Of a stretch of DNA of 64,000 nt, positions 31,899-41,444 are shown piece by piece. Under the pieces are notes generated by a model. The model was not told the DNA's origin, searched no databases, and saw only the letters and a list, made by a program, of their open reading frames with translations. Origin of the DNA: Ruminococcus flavefaciens (GTDB lineage: Bacteria; Bacillota; Clostridia; Oscillospirales; Ruminococcaceae); the NCBI RefSeq assembly GCF_900119075.1, contig NZ_FPIP01000005.1, positions 124,001 to 188,000 of the forward strand, given 5' to 3'. The stretch's first letter is position 1, and every line of letters starts with the position of its first letter. Both the position numbers and the translations under genes were made by a program.

Positions 31899-32525
31899 AT
31901 GAGTATTTTTGATGTGTTCGACAGGATTTCCGCAAATTCTAATGCGGCAAGAGGTAAAATAGAATATGTAATAGCAGGTCTTGGCAATCCGGGGCTTGAA
32001 TACGAGAACACCCGACATAATGCAGGCTTCATGGTGCTGGATATGCTGGCGGAGCAGCTGGGCGAGAAGATAGACCGCCTTAAATTCAAGGGCAAGACTG
32101 CCGAGGTCACTATCGAGGGCAAGCGCTGCCTGCTGCTGAAGCCCACCACCTACATGAACAACAGCGGCGAAGCTATCGTGCAGGCGCTGGAGTTCTACAA
32201 GATAGAAGCTGACCACCTTATAGTCGTATGCGACGATATATCGCTGGACTGCGGAAAGCTCCGCATACGCCGCAAGGGCAGCCACGGCGGACACAACGGT
32301 CTCCGCAGCATATGCGAGCTGACGGGCAGGGACGACTTCCCACGCATAAAAATGGGCGTTGGCAAGAAGCCCCACCCCGACTATGACCTTGCAAAGTGGG
32401 TTCTGGGCAAGTTCGGCAAGGAGGACTCGGAGAAAATGGCTGAGTCCGCGAAAAACGCCTGCGAGTGCATAAAGCTCATGGTTCAGGACAAGACCGACGA
32501 AGCCATGAACAAGTACAATTCCTAA
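31899..32525 (+). CDS. pth: Peptidyl-tRNA hydrolase
   Basis: A 208-residue enzyme that frees tRNA from prematurely released peptidyl-tRNA. VIAGLGNPGLEYENTRHNAGFMVLD carries the catalytic His. The KPTTYMNNSGEA and DDISLDCGKLRIRRKGSHGGHNGLRS blocks are diagnostic. A ~20-residue N-terminal extension (MSIFDVFDRISANSNAARGK) precedes the usual start. A purine-rich but weak ribosome site lies upstream. It is 11 bases ahead of mfd, the common Firmicute pth-mfd pair. Confidence 0.95.
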   Translation: MSIFDVFDRISANSNAARGKIEYVIAGLGNPGLEYENTRHNAGFMVLDMLAEQLGEKIDRLKFKGKTAEVTIEGKRCLLLKPTTYMNNSGEAIVQALEFYKIEADHLIVVCDDISLDCGKLRIRRKGSHGGHNGLRSICELTGRDDFPRIKMGVGKKPHPDYDLAKWVLGKFGKEDSEKMAESAKNACECIKLMVQDKTDEAMNKYNS

Positions 32526-32536
32526 CGGAGAAACAA

Positions 32537-35500
32537 ATGGAACTTTTCAGAAAAATATTCAGCGAGCTTGCAGGCTTCAAGAGCCTGCGGGAGGCTGTTG
32601 ACAAAAACATCTCACCTGTCTCCGTGACAGGTCTTTCCCATATACACAGGGCGCAGCTCATTTACGCTCTCGGGGACAGGGGAAAGATAGACATTGTTAT
32701 AACGGGCACGGAAGCCGAAGCGAAAAAGCTCTGCGACGATATCAACATGATGGCAGGCTGCGAAGAAGCAGTGCTGTTCCCGTCAAAGGAGCTGGTTTTC
32801 ACTCCCGTTGACAGCACCAATCACGAATACGAACATATGCGTATAGCCGCCCTCATAAAGGCGGCTAAAAGTCGTTGCAGCGTTATCTGCGCGAGTATCG
32901 AGGCTGTCATGCAGCCAGTTATCCCTGTGGGAGTCCTCATTGCCGCAGGTATCGAGCTTACGCAGGGACAGGAGGTAAACCTCACAGAGCTTGCGGTGAC
33001 ACTTGCAAAGTGCGGCTATCAGCGCTGCGAAAAGGTGGAGGGAGCTTCCCAGTTCTCCATTCGCGGCTCTATCCTTGACATCTTCCCAGTGCAGGCTGAC
33101 AAGCCCGTCCGTATCGAGCTCTGGGGCGACGAGATAGACAGCATTTCCGAGTTTGAGACCGATACCCAGCGCCGCACGGACTCCCTTGACAAGGTGGAGA
33201 TATACCCATCAGGAGAAGTCCTCTACGACAACGAGGAGCTTGCCGACAAGATAGAGGAGCTCTGCAAAAAGGTGCGCGGCAAACGCATGGACGCAGTCCG
33301 CGAACACTTGGGCGCAGACGTTCACAGACTGAGGGCAGGGGAGATACTGGCTCACAGCGTCAAGTATTACCCACTTGTATACGGCGAGCCCTCCACGGTT
33401 TTCGACTATATCGACGGAGCGGTACTTTTCAGCGATTATTCCGACATTATGGACAACGCCGCAGGCATACTCACCCGTCACAATGAGGACGTAAAGATAC
33501 TCATGGAGGACGGTCAGCTTTGCAAGGGACTTGACGGCTATGTGCTGGAGCTCCCCGAGGTACAGCACCGCGCCGAGAAGCGCGTCTGCCTGTACATGAG
33601 CAGCTTCATGCAGGGCGGCGAGCGTATTGACTTCCGCAGACTGGTAAGCTTCGAGGCAATGCAGACCGCACCGTGGAGCGGCGAGATGAAGCAGCTCATC
33701 GAAGACCTTGAGGAGTACAAGCGCCGCGGCTACCGCATGATACTTGCGGCAGGCAGCGACAAGACGCTCCCTATAATACAGCAGGATATCACCGAAAAGG
33801 GCATACCCTGCGACCTTGCGGAGCATAACATCGAGCCTGCCGAGGGCAGAGTTGTGCTCATGTCGGGCAGCTTCGGCGGCGGCTTCGAGTATCCCGAGAA
33901 CAAGACCGTTCTCATCACACAGGGGCGCTCTATGGACGCAGTCCGCAGAAAGCGCCGCAAAAAGAAGAACAAAGCCGAGGAGATACGCTCTCTTGCGGAC
34001 ATCTCCGAGGGCGACCTCATAGTTCATTCGGGACACGGTATCGGACGATTCATCGGTATCCGCAAGCTTGAAATGGACGGCGTTACCAAGGACTACATCA
34101 CCATACAGTACGCAGGCACGGATAAGCTTTATATCCCCGTAACACAGCTCGATATGGTGTCAAAATACATCGGTCCAAGGGACGACAGCGGCGTGAAGCT
34201 GAACAAGCTCAGCTCGGGCGAATGGCAGAAGACCAGAAGCAACGTAAAACGCGCCGTCAAGGACATGGCTCACGAGCTCATTGCCCTTTATGCAAAGCGC
34301 GAAAAGAGCGTGGGCTTCGCATTCTATCCCGACGACGAGATACAGCGCGATTTCGAGGAGCGTTTCCCCTATGTGGAGACCGACGACCAGCTAACTTCAA
34401 TTGCCGAGATAAAAGCTGACATGGAGCGCCCCCGTCCTATGGAGAGACTGCTCTGCGGCGACGTAGGCTTCGGCAAGACCGAGGTAGCCCTCAGAGCTGC
34501 CATGAAGTGCGTACTTTCGGGCAAGCAGTGCGCTATCCTTGCGCCTACAACGGTGCTCGCCTATCAGCATTACCAGACGGCGCTCCGCCGTTTCGAGCAC
34601 TTCCCCGTGCAGATAGAGCTCCTCAGCCGTTACCGCTCCCCGAAACAGCAGGAGGAGATAATCAAGAAGCTTAAACAGGGACGTATAGACCTCATCATCG
34701 GCACACACAAGATAATCCAGAAGTCCGTAGTTTTCAAGGACTTGGGACTTGCCATAATCGACGAGGAGCAGCGCTTCGGCGTTGCCCACAAGGAGAAGTT
34801 CAAGGAGAGCTTTACGGGTGTGGACGTTCTCATGCTCTCCGCAACGCCTATCCCGCGTACCCTTAACATGGCTATGAGCGGCATACGTGATATGTCGGTA
34901 ATTGAAGAACCTCCGCAGGACAGATACCCCGTCCAGACCTACGTCATCGAGTACAACATGGGCACAGTAGTCCAAGCTATCGTCAGGGAGCTCCGCCGCG
35001 GCGGACAGGTCTACTATATCCACAACCGCGTGGAGACTATCCGCGCCTGTGCTTCGCGTTTGCAGGAAATGCTGCCCGAAGCCCGTATCGCAGTTGCACA
35101 CGGACAGATGAGCGAGGACGAGATGTCCGACATATGGGAGCAGCTTGTGGAGCACGAGATAGATATCCTTGTCTGCACCACTATCATCGAAACAGGCGTG
35201 GACGTACCAAACGTCAATACCCTTATCATCGAGGATTCCGACCGCTTCGGACTTTCCCAGCTCTATCAGCTCCGCGGACGTGTGGGACGTTCAAACCGCC
35301 GCGGCTATGCGTATTTCACCTATCAGCGCGACAAAGTTCTGACGGAGATAGCCACCAAGCGACTGAACGCCATGAGGGAGTTTACCCAGTTCGGCAGCGG
35401 CTTTAGGATAGCCCTCCGCGACCTTGAGATAAGAGGCGCAGGAAGCATACTGGGCGGCAGACAGCACGGACATATGGAAGCTGTTGGATACGATATGTAC

Positions 35501-36001
35501 TTACAGCTCCTCTCCGAAGCCATAGCCGAGGAAAAGGGCATACAGCCCGAAAAGGTGCCCGAGTGCCTTGTGGATATTCAGATAGACGCACATATCCCCG
35601 AAAAGTACATTTCAAGCCTTAATCAGCGAATAGATATGTACCGCAAGATAATGCTGGTCAACGAGGACAGCGACAAGACCGACCTCATCGACGAGCTCAT
35701 AGACCGCTACGGTGAGCCGCCTAAGTCCGTTGTGGGACTTATCGACGTGTCGCTGCTGAGAAACAAGGCAGCGCATCTCGGAATCACCGAAATATCTCAG
35801 AAAAACGGCGCTATGTACTTCTATACCGAGTACCTTGTGCCTGACCAGATAGTAGCGCTCCAGCAGGCATACAAGGGCAGGATAGCCTTCAACGGCGCAG
35901 GTAAGTCCTATGTTTCGGTGAAGATATCGCCTAAGGTACGCCCATTCGATATGATGCGCGACACCGTGGAGATAATCTACCAAAATAGGGAAAAGAACTA
36001 A
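32537..36001 (+). CDS. mfd: Transcription-repair coupling factor
   Basis: A 1154-residue ATPase that removes stalled RNA polymerase from DNA lesions and recruits the UvrA repair machinery. It has N-terminal UvrB-homology domains, a CarD/RID RNA-polymerase-interacting domain (GDLIVHSGHGIGRFIGI), then RecG-like helicase motifs (GDVGFGKTEVA, DEEQRFGV, SATPIPRTL, QLRGRVGRS) and the C-terminal TRCF domain. Full length. CGGAGAAACAA precedes the ATG at 32537. It is coupled to pth. Confidence 0.97.
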   Translation: MELFRKIFSELAGFKSLREAVDKNISPVSVTGLSHIHRAQLIYALGDRGKIDIVITGTEAEAKKLCDDINMMAGCEEAVLFPSKELVFTPVDSTNHEYEHMRIAALIKAAKSRCSVICASIEAVMQPVIPVGVLIAAGIELTQGQEVNLTELAVTLAKCGYQRCEKVEGASQFSIRGSILDIFPVQADKPVRIELWGDEIDSISEFETDTQRRTDSLDKVEIYPSGEVLYDNEELADKIEELCKKVRGKRMDAVREHLGADVHRLRAGEILAHSVKYYPLVYGEPSTVFDYIDGAVLFSDYSDIMDNAAGILTRHNEDVKILMEDGQLCKGLDGYVLELPEVQHRAEKRVCLYMSSFMQGGERIDFRRLVSFEAMQTAPWSGEMKQLIEDLEEYKRRGYRMILAAGSDKTLPIIQQDITEKGIPCDLAEHNIEPAEGRVVLMSGSFGGGFEYPENKTVLITQGRSMDAVRRKRRKKKNKAEEIRSLADISEGDLIVHSGHGIGRFIGIRKLEMDGVTKDYITIQYAGTDKLYIPVTQLDMVSKYIGPRDDSGVKLNKLSSGEWQKTRSNVKRAVKDMAHELIALYAKREKSVGFAFYPDDEIQRDFEERFPYVETDDQLTSIAEIKADMERPRPMERLLCGDVGFGKTEVALRAAMKCVLSGKQCAILAPTTVLAYQHYQTALRRFEHFPVQIELLSRYRSPKQQEEIIKKLKQGRIDLIIGTHKIIQKSVVFKDLGLAIIDEEQRFGVAHKEKFKESFTGVDVLMLSATPIPRTLNMAMSGIRDMSVIEEPPQDRYPVQTYVIEYNMGTVVQAIVRELRRGGQVYYIHNRVETIRACASRLQEMLPEARIAVAHGQMSEDEMSDIWEQLVEHEIDILVCTTIIETGVDVPNVNTLIIEDSDRFGLSQLYQLRGRVGRSNRRGYAYFTYQRDKVLTEIATKRLNAMREFTQFGSGFRIALRDLEIRGAGSILGGRQHGHMEAVGYDMYLQLLSEAIAEEKGIQPEKVPECLVDIQIDAHIPEKYISSLNQRIDMYRKIMLVNEDSDKTDLIDELIDRYGEPPKSVVGLIDVSLLRNKAAHLGITEISQKNGAMYFYTEYLVPDQIVALQQAYKGRIAFNGAGKSYVSVKISPKVRPFDMMRDTVEIIYQNREKN

Positions 36002-36002
36002 G

Positions 36003-36241
36003 ACTGTAGGGGACGGCGTCCTCGACGTCCCGAGCCTTTAGCCATTAGTAGGGGCGGATATTATCCGCCCGTCCAATGGATAATTCATAATTAAAGGTGA
36101 ACCGCATGGTTCGCCTTTTTTGTAGGGGCGCACAGTGTGCGCCCGTCGGGATATGCGGCAAATTTATTCGGGCGAGCGGAACTCGTCTCTGCAAGCTAAT
36201 GGCTAAAGGCTAACGGCTCGGAAGCGCAATGCGCGTCCCTA
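36003..36241. repeat. Palindrome cluster downstream of mfd
   Basis: ACGGCGTCCTCGACGT element (36006-36031), CGGATATTATCCG element (36047-36071), AATTCATAATTAAAGG linker with GCGAACC-type hairpin and T run (36078-36122), GCGCACAGTGTGCGC element (36121-36145), GAGCGGAACTC piece (36168-36193) and GGCTAAAGGCTAACGGCT linkers. The T-run hairpin may terminate mfd. Confidence 0.72.
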
Positions 36242-36283
36242 CGTGAAAACCGCGTGAAAATCATAAAAATTAACAGAAAAGAC

Positions 36284-36312
36284 TTTACTTGAATGACCAT
36301 TTGTGCTACAAT
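36284..36312 (+). promoter_or_regulatory. Probable promoter of the lipoprotein gene
   Basis: TTTACT (36284-36289), 17 bases, TACAAT (36307-36312). It is a weaker match than the others in the window. Confidence 0.55.
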
Positions 36313-36369
36313 GTTGGTGTAAACACAAAAGGAGCGAGAGCTCCGTAAGATATAAAAAGGAGTGACATT

Positions 36370-37485
36370 ATGAACTATAAAAGCTTTATCGCAGGCGCTA
36401 TGGCTTTTGCTCTGGCGGCTTGCGCGGCAGGCTGCGGAGAGAAAAAGGAGTCCGACAGCAAGCCTGACAGCAATAAAGAGACTACGGCAGCTCCCACAGA
36501 AGCGACTGCCGAGGAAGTTACAGAAGAAGAGCCTCCGAAGCCTGTAGAGGCTACAGATCCCAATACGGTTACCTTTGACGACGGAGTTTTCGACTTTGCA
36601 TTTGCAAAGGGCGACGACGATGACTGCGCAAAGGGCGAGCTTTCCGTTGTGGAGCTCATGGGCAATAAAATGCTGAAATTCACCGACGACAATACCGTTC
36701 CCCTCAAAGGAAAGGTGCAGAAAATAGGCATCAGCGCAACGAAGCTTCTCGGAAATGAGGGCGCAGCAAAGGTCCGTAGCATTGAGTTTGATATGTATGC
36801 TCAGGCTACAGCCGACCACCTCAAGACCGACGACGCTGACGGAGTAAGAGCTCCGGGCTGGATAGGCGGCGGCGGCGGTACAGTTACCGCACAGGAAAAG
36901 TGGTACGATTTCAAGGAGTTCAGCGGCGGCGAGTACAACTTCGAGACCTCGGGCAACGTCCATGCGGTATTCAAGTTCCTTCTTGCTGACAGCGGACAGT
37001 GCTGGAACGAGGATATGGAAGACGCAAACTTCCTTATCATGCGCTGGGGCGTAGCAAACGAGTCCGATATGTACATTGACAATATCGTGTTCTATGACGA
37101 GGACGGCAAGTCCATACCGCTTCTTGATCAGAAGTCAAAAAAGGAGCAGCTTGAAGACGCTGCAAAGGAGAAGGCTTCCGAGGCAAAGGCTCAGTTCGAC
37201 GAGGCAGTTGAGAATGCAAAGGCTGACGCTGAAAAGACCAAGGAAGAAATGAAAGCCGAAGCTGAAAAGACTAAGGAAGAAATGAAAGCGGACTATGAAA
37301 AGGCAGTTGCCGACATGAAGTCTGATTTTGAAAAGGCAAAGAGCGAGATAGCTAACTCCGAGGAATACGAAAAGGTAAAGGCAAAGATAGACGAAGCCGA
37401 GGCAAAGCTGAAAGAGGACACCGAAAAGGCGAAATCAGCTATTGAAGAAGCTTCCAAGGCTATCGAAGAAGCAAAGAAAAAATGA
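36370..37485 (+). CDS. Lipoprotein with C-terminal coiled coil
   Basis: A 371-residue secreted lipoprotein. The signal MNYKSFIAGAMAFALAAC carries a lipobox LAAC at residues 15-18 (an alternative Cys is at 22). A Thr/Glu/Pro linker is followed by a beta-rich domain (about 55-245) resembling carbohydrate-binding-type jelly rolls in its Trp/Asn/Gly pattern, though not assignable. A ~115-residue highly charged coiled coil (repeating KTKEEMKAEAE-type units) ends in poly-Lys. It may reach through the cell wall. Monocistronic with a terminator. Confidence 0.8.
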   Translation: MNYKSFIAGAMAFALAACAAGCGEKKESDSKPDSNKETTAAPTEATAEEVTEEEPPKPVEATDPNTVTFDDGVFDFAFAKGDDDDCAKGELSVVELMGNKMLKFTDDNTVPLKGKVQKIGISATKLLGNEGAAKVRSIEFDMYAQATADHLKTDDADGVRAPGWIGGGGGTVTAQEKWYDFKEFSGGEYNFETSGNVHAVFKFLLADSGQCWNEDMEDANFLIMRWGVANESDMYIDNIVFYDEDGKSIPLLDQKSKKEQLEDAAKEKASEAKAQFDEAVENAKADAEKTKEEMKAEAEKTKEEMKADYEKAVADMKSDFEKAKSEIANSEEYEKVKAKIDEAEAKLKEDTEKAKSAIEEASKAIEEAKKK

Positions 37486-37489
37486 CATG

Positions 37490-37520
37490 AAAAAGCTCCC
37501 GATTTTCGGGAGCTTTTTTG
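37490..37520 (+). terminator. Lipoprotein gene terminator
   Basis: AAAAAGCTCCCGA TTT TCGGGAGCTTTTTT. Confidence 0.88.
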
Positions 37521-37664
37521 CAGCGTGACGCTGCACCCTTGCCGCGTTGTCGCTTGCTTCACGCGCTCACTTTTATAAAGAGTGTTTATTGTACATCGCT
37601 TACGGAGCCAAAAGAAGCAAGGCGTCCTGCAAGAAAGGACGCCTTTTGAATGTATTTTTATAAT

Positions 37665-37877
37665 TCAATCAAAATAAAAAATATCCTCAAACTTCTTATC
37701 AAGAGCAATGCAGAGTATCAGTGCAAGCTTAGCCGTAGGACTGAACTGTCCCGTTTCTATGGAGCTTATGGTATTACGGGAAACACCCACCATTTTCGCA
37801 AGCTCGTCCTGCGAGAGTCTTTGCTCCTTGCGTATTTCTTTGAGGCGGTTTCGGAGTATAAGTGAATCGTCTATCAT
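37665..37877 (-). CDS. XRE-family small DNA-binding regulator
   Basis: A 70-residue helix-turn-helix protein of the compact YozG/Cro type: NRLKEIRKEQRLSQDELAKMVGVSRNTISSIETGQFSPTAKLAL. The ATG at 37877 has GAGGTGAG upstream. It is the last gene of a three-gene minus-strand operon with two small membrane proteins. It is the best candidate for binding the paired CAAGTATACTTG operators at the operon promoter, which would make the operon autoregulated. Confidence 0.88.
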   Translation of the reverse strand: MIDDSLILRNRLKEIRKEQRLSQDELAKMVGVSRNTISSIETGQFSPTAKLALILCIALDKKFEDIFYFD

Positions 37878-37881
37878 GTGC

Positions 37882-38220
37882 TCACCTCTTATAGTCCATA
37901 AGTGAAGTAATTTCACAGAATGCTAAAAATCCGAACCACAGCGCGAACCATACGGTGGCTGCAATTATGGGCAGCTTATGCTTCTTTTTGCTTGTGAAGC
38001 ACCTGTACAGTCCCATAATAACAGGAGCGCTGAAAACAACTGTCATCAGTCCGATGTTGTACTCACCGTAAACATGCTTTTCCGCAAGAACGATAACACA
38101 TGCGAAAATCACAACTGCTACAAGAGAAAAAACTGACATTTTTCTTATTTCTTCAATTTCGGGCAGATCCTGATTTTTGAATTCCTTCCTGCTTTTTTTG
38201 AGTATATCTTTTTTGTTCAT
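37882..38220 (-). CDS. Small membrane protein (DUF6442-like)
   Basis: A 112-residue protein with an N-terminal NKKDILKKSRKEFKNQDLPEIEE segment and three membrane helices (about residues 29-46, 54-72 and 83-104). It is clearly paralogous to the next upstream product, sharing the MNK(K/E)(D/E)IL(K/A)KSR start. Such proteins are typically encoded next to small XRE regulators in Clostridia. Function unknown; possibly the regulator's membrane partner. Confidence 0.72.
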   Translation of the reverse strand: MNKKDILKKSRKEFKNQDLPEIEEIRKMSVFSLVAVVIFACVIVLAEKHVYGEYNIGLMTVVFSAPVIMGLYRCFTSKKKHKLPIIAATVWFALWFGFLAFCEITSLMDYKR

Positions 38221-38234
38221 GTGCTCTCACCGCC

Positions 38235-38564
38235 TTATGTTTTGAAGCCGAAAAGCTCGCATATTCCGATGAAAGCGGGGATAAGAAAGGTTAAGCCCGA
38301 GACTGTTGCCAATAAAATATCCGAGGCTTTTTTGCTTTTTATTGCTCTGTAAAGCCACATTGAGAACGACATGCAGAATTCTACAGCGATAATACCATAA
38401 TTAACACGCTGTGTAGCGATCAGGGACAGCATAGTCCATAATACCGTGAAAGCCATACTGATTATCAGAGCGAATCTTGCAGCGCTTTTGAAATGGTCTA
38501 TCTCTGCGATATCGCGGTTTTTGTTTTCCTGTCGGCTTTTAGCGAGTATTTCTTCTTTATTCAT
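38235..38564 (-). CDS. Small membrane protein, paralogue of the adjacent gene
   Basis: A 109-residue protein starting MNKEEILAKSRQENKNRDIAEID, with about three membrane helices. The start at 38564 is supported by GGGAGGT upstream and by the promoter at 38631-38659; a longer frame would begin upstream of the promoter. It is the first gene of the operon. Confidence 0.72.
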   Translation of the reverse strand: MNKEEILAKSRQENKNRDIAEIDHFKSAARFALIISMAFTVLWTMLSLIATQRVNYGIIAVEFCMSFSMWLYRAIKSKKASDILLATVSGLTFLIPAFIGICELFGFKT

Positions 38565-38608
38565 AAATGTTACCTCCCATATCATGCAAAGTTTTGTTGT
38601 CAGATTTT

Positions 38609-38681
38609 GACAAGTATACTTGGTAATTGTATTATAGCACTGCCAAGTGTACTTGTCAAGACTTTGCAAAGCAAACTTGTC
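38609..38681 (-). promoter_or_regulatory. Promoter with paired palindromic operators
   Basis: TTGACA (38654-38659), 17 bases, TATAAT (38631-38636), minus strand. Two palindromes, CAAGTATACTTG (38611-38622) and CAAGTGTACTTG (38644-38655), have centres exactly 33 bp apart. One covers the start of transcription, the other overlaps the -35. A half site CAAACTTG lies at 38672-38679. The design suits cooperative repression by a dimeric XRE protein. Confidence 0.8.
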
Positions 38682-38745
38682 ATTTTCGTGATTTTTACCA
38701 ATCAGGCGGTCATCGAATAGTTGCATATGCACAATAAAGCCCTTA

Positions 38746-38958
38746 GCCTGTAGGGGCGGCGGAACGCCGCCCGAAGGTCTTGCAGCGGCTATAAATGACC
38801 ATATGTAGGGGCTGGCGTCCCCGACAGCCCGTGATAGGCGTATAATCCATGTCGGGAGCCCGAGGGCGGGCTCCCCTACATATCATACTATAAAAATGAA
38901 AAGGCACCGTAATTTTACGGTGCCTTAATTCTTAGCTCTTAGTTCTTAGTTCTTAGTT
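38746..38958. repeat. Palindromes and heptamer tract
   Basis: GGCGGAACGCC element (38750-38772), CTGGCGTCCCCGACAG element preceded by ATAAATGACCAT (38791-38831), inverted GAGCCCGAGGGCGGGCTC element (38855-38880), and a TTAGTTC heptamer tract (38928-38958). Confidence 0.72.
38901..38926 (-). terminator. Terminator of the cellobiose phosphorylase gene
   Basis: AAGGCACCGTAA AA TTACGGTGCCTT with flanking T residues on the minus strand. Confidence 0.8.
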
Positions 38959-38961
38959 CTG

Positions 38962-41379
38962 TTAGCCCATAACTACCTTTATCTCATTAACATCGGCAAG
39001 CTTATCGGCAGGAACATAGTTGCCTGCAAGCTTCTCGCCGTTGAGAGTGAGCTCCTTTACGCCGCTCTGAACGTGTGCGGAGTTGTTGATAGTGATGTTG
39101 AGCTTCTTGCCGCGGAAGTTCTTCTCAATCTTGAATCCGTCCCACTTAGCAGGGATAGACGGAGCGATAGCAAGTCCGTTAAGGTCGGGGCGCATACCGC
39201 AGATACCCTCAACACAGCCTACCATTACAGTAGAAGCTGTACCTGTGAGCCAGTGAACGTGTGAACGTCCCTCGTAAGGAGAAGCCTTCGACTCGGTGAA
39301 CTGACCGTGAACATATGGCTCCATAACACGAATTTCAGCCTTGTCGTTCATAGCGGCAGGCGAGCTTTCAAGGAAGTACTCGAATGCGCGGTCACCGTGA
39401 CCGAGGAGAGCCTCTGCAAGTATCAGCCAGCCCTGTGACTGTGAGAAGATACCGCCGTTTTCCTTTGTATCGAGGTTGAATACCTGCATGAGAGCGCCCT
39501 TGAAGTGGTGGTACTTGTAAGGCGGTTCGAGGAGCTTAGCACCGTAAGGTGTATTGAGTATATCGTGAACGCTGTTCATAGCCTTTTCAGCCTGTTCTTC
39601 GGAAGCAAAGCGTGAGATTACGCTCCAGCTCTGAGGATTGAGCCACATATTAGCCTCGGGATCTTTCTTTGCACCAACGATAACGCCGTTGTCGCGGATA
39701 CCGCGGATAAATCTGTCCTCGTCCCAGCACTTTTCGAGAGCGTCGCCCAGCTTCTTCTGAACGCCGTCGAGGTATGCGATGTAGTCTGTATCGTTCTTGT
39801 CCTTAGCCATGTCGCGCATAACGTTCATAGCGTAGTAGAGCTGGAATGCCACGAATGTGGACTCGCCCTGTGCGCCGAGGCGGAGGCAGTCGTTCCAGTC
39901 AGCGTGGAGACCTGCCGGCATATCGTGACTGCCGAGGCGCTCCATAGAGAAGCGGATAGCGTTCTTGAGGTGCTCGTAAACAGTAGCCTTTCCGCCGCCT
40001 TCTTCTGCGTATGTGATAACTTCGTCGAGGAAGCCCTTATTGCCGCTCTCGCCGAGGTACTTTACGATAGTGGGGAAGAGCCAGAGAGCGTCGTCAGCAC
40101 GGTAAGATGGGTGACCTGTTTCCTTGGCGTAAACGCTGTGCTCGTCGTTCTCGTCGGGACAGGTCTCGTGACCTGCGTTGTGGTCGAACTTAACAAGCGG
40201 GAGACCGCCGCCGTTGCTTACCTGAGCGGAGAGCATGAAGCGTATCTTCTCAGCTGCCATTTCGGGATCAAGGTGAATGATACCCTGAATATCCTGTACA
40301 GTATCGCGGTAGCCGTAGCCGTTTCTGAGACCGCAGTATACGAATGAAGCTGCTCTTGACCAGATGAATGTGATGAAGCACTGGTAAGCGTTCCATACAT
40401 TTATCATGTTGTTGAACTCGTCTGACGGAGTCTCTACCTTGAAGTTAGAGAGCTGACCGTGCCAGTAGTCCTTGAGCTGCTTTACTTCAGCGTCTACCTT
40501 GCCTGCTGCCTTGTATTCGTCGAGGATAGCAGCAGCCTCGGGATCCTTGCGCTCGCCGAGTACGAAGATGAACTCCTTTGTCTCGCCGGGAGCAAGAGTG
40601 ATATCGCTCTGGAGAGCGCCGCAGGAGTTGGAGTTATAGTTCATAACGCCGCTGCACTTGCCGTTCTCGACAGCGATAGGATTTGAGAAAGTTCTGTAAG
40701 GTCCGATGAAGTCGCTGAGGCTTCCGCAGCAGCCTGTAACGGGCTGACCTACCATGCCGAAGAATCTCTCCTGACCGTTGTAGCCGTTCTCGTCGAAGCC
40801 TGTGTTCTCGTTCATGTGCTGGAGGATACGGTTGCCGCCCTCAAAGCTTGTGCGGGTGATGAACAGTGTGTACTGGAGGTTTACCTGATCCTGCTCGTAG
40901 TTAGGCTCGTTGGTGAACTCGATAAAGCCGAATACAGAGAGCTTTCTCTCCTTTGAGGAGTTGTTTGTTATCTTAGCTCTCCATACTTCGTATGTCTTTC
41001 CGTAGGGAACGTAGTATGTAGTTTCGGACTTGATATCAGCGTATTCAGCTGAAATAACAGTATAAGCAGTACCGTGGCGGCATTCGCTCTTGTACTTGTC
41101 AAGGGGCTTGCCTACAGGCTGCCATGAAGCCGACCAGTAGTCTGCTGTGTCGTTGTCTCTTATATAGATGTAACGTCCTGGGAGCGCCATATCCGAATTG
41201 AAGCGGAAGCGTGAAAGACGTCCGTTAGCGCCTGACTTAACGAAGCTGTAGCCTGCTGCGTTATTGGATATCATAGCGCCGTACTCGGGGTCTCCGAGGT
41301 AGTTAGCCCATGGCGCGGGAGTCGCTGGGTTAGTGATGACATATTCCTTATTTTCAAGGTCAAAGTGTCCAAACTGCAT
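38962..41379 (-). CDS. Cellobiose phosphorylase (GH94)
   Basis: An 805-residue GH94 enzyme that phosphorolyses imported cellobiose to glucose 1-phosphate and glucose, conserving bond energy in the cytoplasm. It begins MQFGHFDLENKEYVITNPATPAPWANYLG, as cellobiose phosphorylases do. The catalytic acid is D497 in HADWNDCLRLG. The C-terminal SHVHWLTGTASTVMVG and MRPDLNGLAIAPSIP blocks match the family. Length is normal. The start at 41379 has AAGGAGAA; an in-frame ATG 51 bases upstream has no ribosome site. It fits a cellulose degrader that takes up cellodextrins. Confidence 0.95.
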   Translation of the reverse strand: MQFGHFDLENKEYVITNPATPAPWANYLGDPEYGAMISNNAAGYSFVKSGANGRLSRFRFNSDMALPGRYIYIRDNDTADYWSASWQPVGKPLDKYKSECRHGTAYTVISAEYADIKSETTYYVPYGKTYEVWRAKITNNSSKERKLSVFGFIEFTNEPNYEQDQVNLQYTLFITRTSFEGGNRILQHMNENTGFDENGYNGQERFFGMVGQPVTGCCGSLSDFIGPYRTFSNPIAVENGKCSGVMNYNSNSCGALQSDITLAPGETKEFIFVLGERKDPEAAAILDEYKAAGKVDAEVKQLKDYWHGQLSNFKVETPSDEFNNMINVWNAYQCFITFIWSRAASFVYCGLRNGYGYRDTVQDIQGIIHLDPEMAAEKIRFMLSAQVSNGGGLPLVKFDHNAGHETCPDENDEHSVYAKETGHPSYRADDALWLFPTIVKYLGESGNKGFLDEVITYAEEGGGKATVYEHLKNAIRFSMERLGSHDMPAGLHADWNDCLRLGAQGESTFVAFQLYYAMNVMRDMAKDKNDTDYIAYLDGVQKKLGDALEKCWDEDRFIRGIRDNGVIVGAKKDPEANMWLNPQSWSVISRFASEEQAEKAMNSVHDILNTPYGAKLLEPPYKYHHFKGALMQVFNLDTKENGGIFSQSQGWLILAEALLGHGDRAFEYFLESSPAAMNDKAEIRVMEPYVHGQFTESKASPYEGRSHVHWLTGTASTVMVGCVEGICGMRPDLNGLAIAPSIPAKWDGFKIEKNFRGKKLNITINNSAHVQSGVKELTLNGEKLAGNYVPADKLADVNEIKVVMG

Positions 41380-41444
41380 AAAACATTTCTCCTTCTCATT
41401 CTGCCCTTGGACAGTGCTTGCCTCGGGCATAAAATATCATTCTA

